A stretch of 64,000 bases of DNA from Pseudomonas sp. LB-090624 (GCF_003205205.1 NZ_QJRL01000009.1:62001-126000), one strand, 5' to 3'; positions 50,284-59,415 are shown, counted from the stretch's first letter. Made by a program: numbers and translations. The notes: a model not told the origin generated them from the letters alone.

Positions 50284-50299
50284 TGGCATGCAACTTGAT
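50284..50299 (+). promoter_or_regulatory. Sigma54 (-24/-12) promoter of hcp
   Basis: TGGCATG-CAAC-TTGAT: GG at -24 and TTG-like -12 at the required spacing (consensus TGGCACG-N4-TTGCW). Lies 67 bp before the hcp ATG. A sigma54 activator gene is present in the same locus. The -12 has TTGA instead of TTGC, so strength is uncertain. Confidence 0.7.
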
Positions 50300-50365
50300 T
50301 AGAACTGGCGTGACCGGAACAGAAATACCCGGCCAATCCATACCTATTCCGCAAGGAGAGCTGCA

Positions 50366-50884
50366 ATGCCAACACCCGCGTATCTGACCCTGCAAGGCAC
50401 CAAACAAGGCCTCATGACCGCCGGCACCTTCACCCAGGACTCGGTCGGCAACATCTTCCAGGAAGGCCATGAGGACGAGATCCTGGTGCAGGCCTTCGAC
50501 CACCAGGTGATCATTCCGCGTGACCCGCAGTCCGGACAGCCGACCGGCCAGCGCGTGCACAAACCACTGAAGATCACGAAGGTGTTCGATAAGTCCTCAC
50601 CACTGATCTTCACTGCCCTGACGAGTGGTGAGCGCCTGAAGGAGTGCACCCTGAAGTGGTTCCGCACCTCGGCCTCCGGCACTCAAGAGCACTACTACAC
50701 CATCAAGCTCGAAGACGCGATCATCGTCGACGTGCAGTCCAACATGGCTAATTGCCAAGACCCCAACATGGCGCACTTCACCCATCTGGAAGACGTCTAC
50801 TTTACCTACCGCAAGATTACCTGGACCCACGAGGTCTCCGGCACGTCCGGCTCCGACGACTGGCGTACCCCGGTCTCGGTGTAA
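50366..50884 (+). CDS. hcp: Hcp (TssD) tube protein
   Basis: 172 aa from ATG 50366 with AAGGAGAG upstream. Signatures: MPTPAYLTLQGTKQGLMTAG, EDEILVQAFDHQVIIPRDPQ, GQRVHKPLKITKVFDKSSPL, HYYTIKLEDAIIVDVQS and FTYRKITWTHEVSG. Forms stacked hexamer rings inside the TssBC sheath. Divergent from tssA and probably sigma54-driven. Confidence 0.96.
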   Translation: MPTPAYLTLQGTKQGLMTAGTFTQDSVGNIFQEGHEDEILVQAFDHQVIIPRDPQSGQPTGQRVHKPLKITKVFDKSSPLIFTALTSGERLKECTLKWFRTSASGTQEHYYTIKLEDAIIVDVQSNMANCQDPNMAHFTHLEDVYFTYRKITWTHEVSGTSGSDDWRTPVSV

Positions 50885-50898
50885 CCACGCGTGAACCT

Positions 50899-50923
50899 GC
50901 CGACGGTACTCCGCGCCGTCGGC
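50899..50923 (+). terminator. Hairpin after hcp
   Basis: GCCGACGG, 9-nt loop, CCGTCGGC: 8-bp perfect stem starting 15 nt after the hcp stop. No long T run follows. Confidence 0.55.
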
Positions 50924-50958
50924 GCTTACCACCTCAACGCTACCTGACCTTAACGGCA

Positions 50959-51345
50959 TTAGATGTTCAGGCAGGCAAGCCAGCGTTCTCTCACCCTCTC
51001 CATCCAGGGCACCAACGGCAACCACTTGCCGGGTCGTTCCGGCTGCTCGGGATCGCTGTCGATGCGCGCCAGCGGGGCATAGCTGTCCGGCTCGTAGAGA
51101 TACAGGCTGCGCAATTGCGGTTGCTGCTCTTGCAGCAGGCGCAACCCTTGCCAGAGGAACGTACTGCGTTCGGTCTGACTGTTGCGGGTGACCTCTTTGC
51201 CAATACGCCGACCCAGGCAGTCGTAGCGGTAACGCGCTTCACTTTGCAACTGTGTGCCATGCCAGGTTTCTGCACGGACCAGGCGGTTCTCGCTGTCGTA
51301 GTGGAAGCGTTGATAGGCGTCGCTGCTGTTTTTGATTGCCAGTAG
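50959..51345 (-). pseudogene. Orphan Rhs core fragment
   Basis: On -, the frame reads YQRFHYDSENRLVRAETWHG, then SEARYRYDCLGRRIGKEVTR to DPEQPERPGK, a close copy of the Rhs core. The block 51023-51319 is a near-identical, collinear duplicate of 52306-52602 in the intact rhs gene. After ERPGK it diverges to WLPLVPWMERVRERW and stops at 50959. There is no start codon with a ribosome site, no DPLGL cleavage motif and no toxin. A displaced module downstream of the immunity gene, as seen where Rhs/CDI tips are exchanged. Confidence 0.85.
51023..51319 (-). repeat. Direct repeat of 297 bp within rhs (copy 1; copy 2 at 52306-52602)
   Basis: From CACTTGCCGGG to TGATAGGCG the two copies align without gaps at high identity; only scattered substitutions are seen. 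Recombination between them would delete the toxin tip and the immunity gene (51320-52305 and one copy). Confidence 0.9.
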
Positions 51346-51381
51346 AATTTAGCGAAAATATAGTGCTTGCAAATTCTATAA

Positions 51382-51648
51382 CTAGCTACTTATTAAAGAC
51401 TTCAGGTGATTGATTACATTTTTGTCCAAAGGATTATTAAGTGATGAGTTGAGTTTGCAGATGCTTTCATATTCATTTTTAGTTATGATAATTTCGTGCT
51501 CACAGATATGATCACAAAGCATTTCAAGTGCCAGTGGCTCCTCTCCAAAATCTATATAGCTCAATGCATAATTCAACTCCTCGGCGGAGACTCTATCATT
51601 GAATGTCTCACCAAGGCTTTTCAATTTGGTGCCAGCAACTGTAGCCAT
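51382..51648 (-). CDS. MafI-like immunity protein for the EndoU tip
   Basis: 88 aa, overlapping the rhs stop by 1 nt (TAATG). Markedly AT-rich compared with the tss genes. A helical acidic protein with AEELNYALSYIDFGEEPLAL, MLCDHICEHEIIITKNEY: the length and the E-L-x-x-A-L-x-Y-I-D-x-G-E-x-x-x-A pattern resemble MafI-family immunity proteins, which pair with EndoU-type MafB toxins. Cytoplasmic. Cognate role is inferred from position and family. Confidence 0.75.
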   Translation of the reverse strand: MATVAGTKLKSLGETFNDRVSAEELNYALSYIDFGEEPLALEMLCDHICEHEIIITKNEYESICKLNSSLNNPLDKNVINHLKSLISS

Positions 51649-54600
51649 TATTTTGCCCCCGGCAAGTGTGGAACGGGTCCGTTATCTGGGAACGCAGTTA
51701 CTATCCGTCCCCTTGCTGGCTGATACACTACTCTGATTTGCACTCCACCTCTGACCTCCCATGCGACCCAATTAGCAGCTTTTCCTGATTTGGTTAATGC
51801 GCCGCCAATACCTTGCTGAGCATACCACTTAGTTGACGGTGAGTTCACAATGTCATTCACCTCAGAAATGATTTTTTTCGAATTCCAAGACTGAGGGAAA
51901 ACGGTTTTACCAGGTTGTCCGGGCCACATATGGCCGCCACGACCGGGACCATCACCATGAAGAATATGCCTTTGCGCCTTTGGGTCACAGCCAAATAACC
52001 CGAGGGGATCGATCCAGTTCAGTGGGTTAGGGGCGTACTGGTAGAAGTTTGTTCCTCCCTCCAACCCAATCGGATCCTGCGTCGTAAACCGCCCCACCCC
52101 CGGATCGTAATACCGAAACGTATTGTAGTGCAGCCCCGTTTCCCGGTCGTGGTACTGCCCCTGAAACCGCAGGTTCTGCTCCACCCCGTTCGGCGACAGC
52201 GCCTCCAGCCCGCCCCACGCCTTGTAGTACGCCCGCCACACCACCTGCCCTTCGGCATCGGTCAGCTCTTGCGGCGTGCCGATCTGGTCCGTGTGGAACC
52301 AGTAGCACTTGCCGGGTCGTTCCGGCTGCTCGGGATCGCTGTCGATGCGCGCCAGCGGGGCGTAGCTGTCTGGCTCGTAGATGTACAGGCTGCGCAATTG
52401 CGGTTGCTGCTCTTGCAGCAGGCGCAACCCTTGCCACAGGAACGTAATGCGCTCGGTCTGACCGTTGCGGGTGACCTCTTTGCCAATACGCCGACCCAGG
52501 CAGTCGTAGCGGTAATGCGCTTCACTTTGCAACTGTGTGCCATGCCAGGTTTCTGCACGGACCAGGCGGTTCTCGCTATCGTAGTGAAAACGCTGATAGG
52601 CGCCGTTACTGCGGCTCTTCTCACTCAGGTTACCCCAAGCGTCATAGCTGAACCGCAGGTCACCCCAAGCTTTCAGGCGGTTGCTGGGCTGCGCCTCGAA
52701 CTGCCAGGCGCCGGTGCCGCACAGGTTGCCGGCAGCGTCGTAGCGGAAGTCCTCGGCCTGTAGCTGGGGATGGCGGGGCTCACGGCTGTGCAACTGACCC
52801 ACGGCGTCGTAACCGTAGTCAGTCATACCCCGGTGATTATCAGCGGTGAGCTTGAGCTCACCACCGGGGCTGTACTGATAGCGCCGATGGATCAGGGTGG
52901 ACGGATGCTCCGGCGAACCCAGCAGCCGGCTGCCCTGCTCCTGCAACTCAGCCAACGCCTCGTGTGGCAAGCGGACCGCCCCTTGCCACTGCTTGCGACC
53001 GATGGCGTCATAACCGAAGCGGCTGGTGAGCGCACCTTGGCTGCGCAGGGTTTCCCGGTGCAACGCGTCGCGTTCGAAGTCGCTGACCAGCAGGCCATCC
53101 AGGTTGATCTGGTGCAGGTGACCGCTGCCGTAGTACAGGTGATTGAGCTGGCGGCCGTCGGGCAAGGTCAGGGTGGTCAGCTTGCCCAACGCGTCGTACT
53201 GGTAGCCGAGTATGCCTTGCGCACTGTGCTCTTCGGTCAGGCGACCGCTTGCGTCATAAGCAAACGCCAGGCGCTCGGGCTCGATGCCCAAAGCTTTGCC
53301 GGCCGTGCTGGGCCGGCGCTCGATGGCCGTGAGGCGATCGGCTTCGTCGTAGTGATACGCCAGATGGCTGTCCGCCGTGGTGCGGCTCAACAGGCGACCG
53401 ACCGCGTCATGCTCGAACTGCTGGGTTCGACTGAGCGCTTGCAGGCCCTGCTCGGCGGTTTCCTCCAGTTCGACCAGGGTACCGCTGACGCTATAGCGGT
53501 AACGAAGGCGCAGGCCATCGACGCGCACTTCTTCCTGCAAGCGGTCACTGGTGTCGTAGCTGAAGCGATAGGCAGCCTGGTTCTCGTTGACCAGCCGTAT
53601 CAGGCGCTGGGCGTCGTCATACTGGTAGTGCACCTGCTGCCCGCGTGCATCCTTGCGCCGTTTCGGCAGGCCGCGGGCGGTACGCTCCAGGTACGTGGTG
53701 CGGCCATCGCCATTGGTATGGCTGGTGACCTGGCCGAGGGCATTGTAGCCATAGACATCGCAGCTGCCATCGGGCTGTTCGATGCGCAGAATCTCACCGC
53801 CGGGCTGGCGAATCAGGCGCAGGGTCTGCTCCAGGGCATCGGTGATGCCGACCAGGTGCAGGCGCTCATCGTAGTCGTAGCGGGTGCGCTGTCCGGAACA
53901 ATCCTGATGCTGTAGCACCTGGCCCAACGCGCTCCAGGTCAGGTGCGTGATGTTGCCTTGGGGGTCGTAACGGGTGTGCGGCAGGCCGTCGTCGGTATTG
54001 AGGTAGCGGGTGGTCTGGCCCAGCGGATCGATGCTTTCCAATAAAATGCCGCTACGGTCGAAGATCCATTGCTCGCGGCTGCCGTCCGGGCGCTCGATGG
54101 CGGTCAACAGGCTGGTATCAAGGTGATAGGCGTAGCGTGTGGAACGGCCCAACGGATCGGTTTCATCCACCAGGCGGGACAGGTCGTCATAGACCAGCTT
54201 GAGTGTGTTGCCATCGGGCAACGTCACCCCGGTCGTGTTGCCCGCGTCGTCCAGTTCGATCCGATAGTGCTCGCCACCGAAGTCTTGACTGGCGATAACG
54301 CGACGCTGGTCGTTGTAATGAACCTTCGCGCGCCGGCCGAGGGCATCGACGATGGTGGTTTCGCGCTTTTCGAGATCATAGAAAAAGCGGTAGCGCTCGC
54401 CGTCGCTGGTCCAGTGCTCAGCCACACGCAGAACACCGTCGGATAACGTCGCCCAGCGGTACTCGCAGGTTAGGCCCAAGGCGTTCTCATGAGCGGTCAT
54501 CACCCCCTGTTGGTAGGTGAAGCGCCGGATGTGTGCGCCATTGCGGTCGGTAACCTGCGCCAGTTGGCCATGGCCGTCGTACCGATAATGCACCAAGGTC

Positions 54601-55841
54601 TCCACCGGGGAGTTGGCCACCACCCGTTCGACACGGCTCAGACGGTCGTCGCGGTGGTCGTAGCACAGGTGCAGGCGAATGCCGCCCGTGGCGCAGATGT
54701 CATTCAAGCGCTGTTGGCGGTCGTAACAAAAATTGAGGTAGTGGCCTAGAGCGTTTTCCACCCGACGCAACGGCGCAGGGTCGCCGTCTACAGGCACTTC
54801 GCCAAAGTAGAAGAAATGGTTGTCCAGGGTTTGCAGCAGGAAATGGCCACCCTCCGTGCACACCAGGAAGAACTGCTGATCGGTGAGGTACAGGCGCTCG
54901 CCCGGCGCAAGGGTTGGCAGCGGCAGTTCGCGGCCCTGGTTGTCGCGCAGCAGCAGTTGCTCACCCTCCAGGCGCAGGCTTTGCTCCCAAGGCAAGACCC
55001 AACCGCGACCGAGTAGGCCTTCGTGGTTCAGGTCGCTGGCGTAGAAACGCGACCACACCACCGGCATCAGCCCCGGCAGGGTGAAGTCGGTTTCGTTTTC
55101 TTCCAGCAGCAGCTTGCGCCCGCTCACCGCATCGACCGGGTTGCCGAACAAGCCGCCAAAGGCACGACTGATTGCTGGGCCGACGACAAAGCGACCCGCC
55201 ACTTCGCCAGCGGCAAACCCGGCAGCGAACTTCAAGACACAGGGCGTGAACACCTTGAGGCCGGACTTACCAGCCATCAATGCCAGCTTGGCTATTCCCA
55301 CGGCAGATCCCGCCAGCGCCATGAGGATGTCCACCGTGGTGCGCAGCCATTCCGGCACCTCGTCCTGGATCTCGAGATATTGCTCGCGCTCTGCGCCAAT
55401 GAAGGTGTTTGCCGAACCGCTGTCGATGACCCCGCCACAGGTCAGCTTGTCGCCCTTACGGGCAGCCGGCAGACCGTTATAGAACACCTTTGCCGAACCT
55501 TCGGCCACCAGCGGCCTGGGGTTCGGGTGCTTTTTGCAATCAGCCTCGCTGCCCTCGACTTGTGCGGCTTTAAAACCATTGATGAAGACGTTGGGTGAGC
55601 CTGTCTCGATACCACCGGCGGGCGTGCTGAACATCTTGCCTGCGGCTTCGCCGAAGGAGGTCAGTACCATCCCCCCTACCCCGGCCAACAGCCCTGCGAT
55701 CAACGCCACGCCCAAGCCACAGGTGGCCGTGGCGAATGCCACCGCGACGATCAGTGCCAACCCAAGTGCCGCGCCTACCAGAAAGCCCGCCAAGGCGCTG
55801 GTGTGAGCAATTTCATCGTGCAGCCGCGCCGCTTCGAACAT
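51648..55841 (-). CDS. rhs: PAAR-Rhs T6SS effector with C-terminal EndoU-type RNase toxin
   Basis: 1397 aa from ATG 55841 behind GGGAGGCG. Residues 4-13, AARLHDEIAH, fit the prePAAR motif AARxxDxxxH. Next come a hydrophobic region (ALAGFLVGAALGLALIVAVA plus LGVALIAGLLAGVGGMVL), a PAAR domain (GSPNVFINGFKAAQ; CGGVIDSGSANTFIG) and a second hydrophobic region (~170-230). Rhs/YD repeats follow, then the conserved end YDPGVGRFTTQDPIGLEGG and NPLNWIDPLGL, the self-cleavage region. The ~110-residue tip has RHILHGDGPGRGGHMWPG and RGRIVTAFPDN, matching bacterial EndoU (likely a cytosolic RNA cutter). The tip is AT-rich. EagR chaperone upstream, immunity downstream. Confidence 0.92.
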   Translation of the reverse strand: MFEAARLHDEIAHTSALAGFLVGAALGLALIVAVAFATATCGLGVALIAGLLAGVGGMVLTSFGEAAGKMFSTPAGGIETGSPNVFINGFKAAQVEGSEADCKKHPNPRPLVAEGSAKVFYNGLPAARKGDKLTCGGVIDSGSANTFIGAEREQYLEIQDEVPEWLRTTVDILMALAGSAVGIAKLALMAGKSGLKVFTPCVLKFAAGFAAGEVAGRFVVGPAISRAFGGLFGNPVDAVSGRKLLLEENETDFTLPGLMPVVWSRFYASDLNHEGLLGRGWVLPWEQSLRLEGEQLLLRDNQGRELPLPTLAPGERLYLTDQQFFLVCTEGGHFLLQTLDNHFFYFGEVPVDGDPAPLRRVENALGHYLNFCYDRQQRLNDICATGGIRLHLCYDHRDDRLSRVERVVANSPVETLVHYRYDGHGQLAQVTDRNGAHIRRFTYQQGVMTAHENALGLTCEYRWATLSDGVLRVAEHWTSDGERYRFFYDLEKRETTIVDALGRRAKVHYNDQRRVIASQDFGGEHYRIELDDAGNTTGVTLPDGNTLKLVYDDLSRLVDETDPLGRSTRYAYHLDTSLLTAIERPDGSREQWIFDRSGILLESIDPLGQTTRYLNTDDGLPHTRYDPQGNITHLTWSALGQVLQHQDCSGQRTRYDYDERLHLVGITDALEQTLRLIRQPGGEILRIEQPDGSCDVYGYNALGQVTSHTNGDGRTTYLERTARGLPKRRKDARGQQVHYQYDDAQRLIRLVNENQAAYRFSYDTSDRLQEEVRVDGLRLRYRYSVSGTLVELEETAEQGLQALSRTQQFEHDAVGRLLSRTTADSHLAYHYDEADRLTAIERRPSTAGKALGIEPERLAFAYDASGRLTEEHSAQGILGYQYDALGKLTTLTLPDGRQLNHLYYGSGHLHQINLDGLLVSDFERDALHRETLRSQGALTSRFGYDAIGRKQWQGAVRLPHEALAELQEQGSRLLGSPEHPSTLIHRRYQYSPGGELKLTADNHRGMTDYGYDAVGQLHSREPRHPQLQAEDFRYDAAGNLCGTGAWQFEAQPSNRLKAWGDLRFSYDAWGNLSEKSRSNGAYQRFHYDSENRLVRAETWHGTQLQSEAHYRYDCLGRRIGKEVTRNGQTERITFLWQGLRLLQEQQPQLRSLYIYEPDSYAPLARIDSDPEQPERPGKCYWFHTDQIGTPQELTDAEGQVVWRAYYKAWGGLEALSPNGVEQNLRFQGQYHDRETGLHYNTFRYYDPGVGRFTTQDPIGLEGGTNFYQYAPNPLNWIDPLGLFGCDPKAQRHILHGDGPGRGGHMWPGQPGKTVFPQSWNSKKIISEVNDIVNSPSTKWYAQQGIGGALTKSGKAANWVAWEVRGGVQIRVVYQPARGRIVTAFPDNGPVPHLPGAK

Positions 55842-55888
55842 GCGAACGCCTCCCTGTGCGTCTGCCACGCGGGACAGTTGAGTTTCCT

Positions 55889-56338
55889 TTAGGGTGTGGT
55901 CGGTGCCGACGAGTGCGGCTGAAAGCTGGCCAACACATCTGCCCAAAGCTGGTTCAGTTGATCGTCAAACGGGCTTTTGCTGGTACCGGAAAACACCAGG
56001 GCCCGATCCGTCGATATCAGGAACACTGCCTGGCGTTGGTAGATGGTCTGGCCATCGCTCTGGTAGTGGGCATCAACCTGCAGACCGGGCAGTGCTGATT
56101 GCGCACCCAACAGGGCGTCGCGGGTACTTTGCCGCTTGAACTTGCGCAACTTGGCGGCGATCAGACCGACCTGGCGGTCGATGTAGTCGGACAGCACTTC
56201 ACCTGGCAGGGTCGTGTCACGCGCAACGGTCAGGCTGAATGAGGCAGGCACGGTGCTACCAGGGATGAACATATTGACGCTGCGGTCTTGAAAAGTGGCC
56301 GGCAGGGTGACCCGGCCTTCCTGGAGTAGGTAGTCCAT
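55889..56338 (-). CDS. eagR: EagR-type chaperone (DUF1795/DcrB-like)
   Basis: 149 aa, no signal peptide. MDYLLQEGRVTLPATFQDRS, NMFIPGSTVPASFSLTVARD, LPGEVLSDYIDRQVGLIAAK and RALVFSGTSKSPFDDQLNQL match EagR/DUF1795. EagR proteins shield the N-terminal membrane helices and prePAAR of Rhs effectors before loading. Sits between vgrG and rhs. Confidence 0.9.
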   Translation of the reverse strand: MDYLLQEGRVTLPATFQDRSVNMFIPGSTVPASFSLTVARDTTLPGEVLSDYIDRQVGLIAAKLRKFKRQSTRDALLGAQSALPGLQVDAHYQSDGQTIYQRQAVFLISTDRALVFSGTSKSPFDDQLNQLWADVLASFQPHSSAPTTP

Positions 56339-56373
56339 AACAAATGCATTTCCTGGGGTGTTTACGTTTCTAG

Positions 56374-58326
56374 TCAGGTTGCCGGCTTGGGCGGATCGGT
56401 GAAGATGGCGTTGACGTTGGACTCTATGGTGCCCTTGATGCCGTCTGCTCCCGGCGCGGTGGCTGCGGCACCGCCGGGCATGTTGAGATTCAGATCACCG
56501 CCGGTATTGATCTCGCCATCGCCGCTGACGGTGAGGTTGAACTGAACGCCAGAGAGATTGATGCGGCCGTCAGCATGCATTTCCAGAACGCTCTGCCCGC
56601 AAACCAGCCTAATCTGCTCGCCGGCTTCCATGAGATAGCCGGTACCAACGCTATCGAGCTTGGCGCCACCAACACGCAAGGTGTCATCTACCTTCACCGC
56701 ACATGAGCGGTTCTGGCCGATCATGATGGTTTCGTCCTGGCCTATGTTGTGCAGGCGGTTCACGCCAACGCAGTGAGTCTCGTTGTTCTCGACCACACAG
56801 TCCTGATCGCGCTGGGCATGGATGTAGATTTGCTCCTGGCCGGCGCGATCCTCGATGCGCAGTTCGTTGAAACCGCCCCCGCCTGGCGTGCTGCTGGTCT
56901 TGAACACCGTGCGGGTCTTGTTGGCAGGCAGGTCATAGGGCACGAGGTGCTCGGCATGATGCAGGCAGCCGCTAATGATGGGCTGGTCTGGATCGCCCTC
57001 GAGAAAGCTGACGACCACTTCCATTCCCACTCGGGGGACAGCGATCGCCCCATAGCGGCTACCGGCCCAGGAGGAGGCAACACGGACCCAACAACTGCTG
57101 TTGTCGTTGTACTGGTCACTGCGATCCCAGAAGAACTGCACCTTCACCCGCCCATACTGGTCGCAATAGATTTCTTCCCCTGGCGGGCCAGTGACCACGG
57201 CGGTCTGTGTTGCCAGGGCCAAGGGTTTGCGATGACAAGCCGGTGGTCGATAGAACACATCCCAGGGTGTGGCAGTGAACCAGTTGCGGTAACCCTGCTG
57301 GAAGCCGTCACCCACCTCGACCTGGCTGCTGATGGACTCTTCGAGCACTTGCGGCTGCCGCCCTTCATGGCGAACGCTGCCAAGCAGCCACAGATCGTTC
57401 CACTCCTGCCGAGGGTGATCGGACAGCTCCAAGAAATAGCCGCTGCGCAAGGTCGGCTGATCGCCATCGCCTTCTGCCAAGGCGTAATCGGCTCGGTCTC
57501 GTTCCAGGATGCGCTTGGACAGGTGCTTGCCGCGAAGTCGATCAGCGAACCGTCCTGGGTACTCATAACGCTCCAGAACTGCAGCTGCTTCGCTGCCGGT
57601 CTGCGCTTGCATCTGTAAACGCGGCTTCTCGAAGTTGTAATCCCTGTGAGCCACATGGCTGATGCGTGCTGCTATGCGCTTCCCGAAGCGTTTGATGACT
57701 GGCTCGTCGGCTACCAACCCGGTGTCCTGGGCGTAAGCCGTTGGCCGGCCGAGCTTGGTGAAGACGGTCTGGTCATCGCCGAAAATCAGATGATGGCCAT
57801 CTGCATGGTGCTGAAAATGGTAATGGATGCCTTCCTCTTCGCAGAGGCGATGCAGGAAGTGCAGATCGGACTCTCCGTACTGCACACAGTAATTCCGCTC
57901 AGGGTAAGGGGTCGGCCCAAAGTGGAAATGGCAAACATCAGCGAGAATGCCATGCTCCTTCAGCACCTGCACAATGATCTGCTGCACCGTCATCGCCTGG
58001 AAAATCCGGTGATTAGTGCGCAAATCCAGATAGGCAATACAGGGCACTAGGGTCAATGAATAGCGCGTCAGCCGCTTACCGGATTCACCCTGGCCTACCT
58101 GATGAATCAATCCGTGAATCCCTTCACCAGCGAACCCGAAGCTCAGGAAAGCCGGCTGATCGAGCAGGGCCTCCAAATCCAGATCTGCACGTCGGCTGAC
58201 GCAATCGACGTGGAAACTGTACGGCGTACTGATTGCCTCCTCACCGGTGAAGGCCAGCACCTGCAGGTCATGGCTGGCAGCAGGAATAGTCAAGGTGAAC
58301 TGAGGGGCGTTGGCAGGCTTGAACAT
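56374..58326 (-). CDS. vgrG: VgrG spike protein (TssI), second copy
   Basis: 650 aa from ATG 58326 (MFKPANAPQFTLTIPAASHD) with GAGGACAGTGG upstream; the longer frame is unsupported. gp27-like, OB and beta-helix regions parallel the first VgrG (DQYGRVKVQFFWDRSDQYND; WAGSRYGAIAVPRVGMEVVV). The C-terminus is short (TDPPKPAT) and lacks the TTR-like domain, fitting a spike capped by the PAAR of the following Rhs protein. Heads vgrG-eagR-rhs-immunity. Confidence 0.93.
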   Translation of the reverse strand: MFKPANAPQFTLTIPAASHDLQVLAFTGEEAISTPYSFHVDCVSRRADLDLEALLDQPAFLSFGFAGEGIHGLIHQVGQGESGKRLTRYSLTLVPCIAYLDLRTNHRIFQAMTVQQIIVQVLKEHGILADVCHFHFGPTPYPERNYCVQYGESDLHFLHRLCEEEGIHYHFQHHADGHHLIFGDDQTVFTKLGRPTAYAQDTGLVADEPVIKRFGKRIAARISHVAHRDYNFEKPRLQMQAQTGSEAAAVLERYEYPGRFADRLRGKHLSKRILERDRADYALAEGDGDQPTLRSGYFLELSDHPRQEWNDLWLLGSVRHEGRQPQVLEESISSQVEVGDGFQQGYRNWFTATPWDVFYRPPACHRKPLALATQTAVVTGPPGEEIYCDQYGRVKVQFFWDRSDQYNDNSSCWVRVASSWAGSRYGAIAVPRVGMEVVVSFLEGDPDQPIISGCLHHAEHLVPYDLPANKTRTVFKTSSTPGGGGFNELRIEDRAGQEQIYIHAQRDQDCVVENNETHCVGVNRLHNIGQDETIMIGQNRSCAVKVDDTLRVGGAKLDSVGTGYLMEAGEQIRLVCGQSVLEMHADGRINLSGVQFNLTVSGDGEINTGGDLNLNMPGGAAATAPGADGIKGTIESNVNAIFTDPPKPAT

Positions 58327-58621
58327 CCACTGTCCTCGGACGGAAGCTTTGAGGTCGCGGACTCTAACCCGATTTCTACTGCGCAAAAATTTGCTCACTC
58401 GCCCTACAGGCCTTACGCCGTAAGGGGTAGAGCCATATTGTAAGAATTTATCTCGAAGCCGCCGGCGCCGTCAGTTTGATTGAAAACACACCTTTTGCCA
58501 CTGATTAAGATCAGTTACGTCTGAGCGCTGCGCGGCCTTTGCGCATGTCTGACTCACTGGGCTTGTCCCGTGACAAGGGACGCCAAGAAGCGATACTTCC
58601 ATCGCTATCCTGGAGGTTGCC
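58327..58621. other. Intergenic stretch with short palindromes
   Basis: No gene. Contains CCTTACG-C-CGTAAGG (58411-58425) and CTTGTC-CCGT-GACAAG near 58562-58577. These may be ends of a lost insertion sequence or operator-like dyads. Nothing else is supported. Confidence 0.4.
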
Positions 58622-58669
58622 ATGTACCCGACCACTCGCCGCAACTACACCGATGAGTTCAAGAGCCGT
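58622..58669 (+). mobile_element. 5' remnant of an IS transposase gene
   Basis: A TGGAGGTTGCC ribosome site and ATG 58622 start MYPTTRRNYTDEFKSR, the usual N-terminus of IS3-type OrfA transposases (RRYTDEFK). The similarity stops within ~16 codons, and the following sequence belongs to other debris. A broken insertion sequence. Confidence 0.55.
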
Positions 58670-58709
58670 TCGATCGGTTCCAGCGTGCTTTGCCGCCCCC
58701 GTTTGAGGC

Positions 58710-59048
58710 TCAATGCCCTGAAGGCCCCCCAGTCGTTGAAGACAGAACGAACGGAGTTCTCGGGCGCCGAACAGGCAGCCAGGCGGGCCTCACGGGGTTG
58801 GCGCGAGGATCGACACCTTGGGAAACCAGCGCACGCGCTTGGTCCTGCGCCTCCCTCGCCTCCTTGAGGCTGAAGGCTGGATAGACGCCCATTGATATCC
58901 GGGCTTGCTTGCCCGACCAATAGAAACGGAAGTGCCACTGCTTGGCACCCATGGCATCGACGAACAGTGCAAGGCCAGCAGTGTCTTTGAGGGTGAAGTT
59001 TTTGCCGGTCGGCTTTGCTTGGCGGACGGCAGTGTCGGACAAGGGCAT
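58710..59048 (-). pseudogene. N-terminal remnant of a P4-type tyrosine integrase (DUF4102 domain)
   Basis: From ATG 59048, MPLSDTAVRQAKPTGKNFTL, then WSGKQARISMGVYPAFSLKE and AREAQDQARALVSQGVDP match the arm-binding domain of P4/ICE integrases. After ~85 residues (about 58794) the similarity ends and an unrelated tail stops at 58710. The catalytic domain is missing. It lies 228 bp from the 3' end of tRNA-Gly and points away from it, as for integrases at a tRNA attachment site. Confidence 0.85.
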
Positions 59049-59210
59049 GTGTACATCTCCCGGTCTCGTAAGGTCGAGGAGATGTATATCGATGCCCAAG
59101 CCCCAGCTCAGCCATCAACCCGCTACGCCAACTACCCGGAATCGCTGTATTTAAAAATGTACTTGAATTTCGTGGCTGCCGGTGGATCCAGGCAGACTGC
59201 GCTGGAACGA

Positions 59211-59234
59211 AAAAAGGCCCCGAAGGGCCTTTTT
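59211..59234 (-). terminator. Rho-independent terminator downstream of tRNA-Gly
   Basis: AAAAAGGCCC-CGAA-GGGCCTTTTT: a 10-bp stem with A/T flanks working in both directions, 43 nt past the tRNA 3' end. Likely ends the gacA-uvrC-pgsA-tRNA transcript. Confidence 0.8.
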
Positions 59235-59276
59235 CAACGACTTACAGACTTCGAGGGAAACCTGTAGATCTTTATT

Positions 59277-59352
<76 letters not shown>

Positions 59353-59415
59353 GTCGTGATGGGTGCCATTCTAGCGATTTCTAAAACAGCGTCAACCCCT
59401 TGATTCAAAAAAAGT

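Noticed and set aside
50047..50289. 80-aa frame on - in the tssA-hcp intergenic region
   Set aside because: No ribosome site; overlaps the hcp promoter and the TGCGCA cluster; composition not coding-like.
58905..59267. Frame on + containing RYANYPESLYLKMYLNFVAAGG near tRNA-Gly
   Set aside because: Partly coding-like, but it runs through the integrase antisense and the terminator hairpin; no start with a ribosome site. At most a gene fragment.
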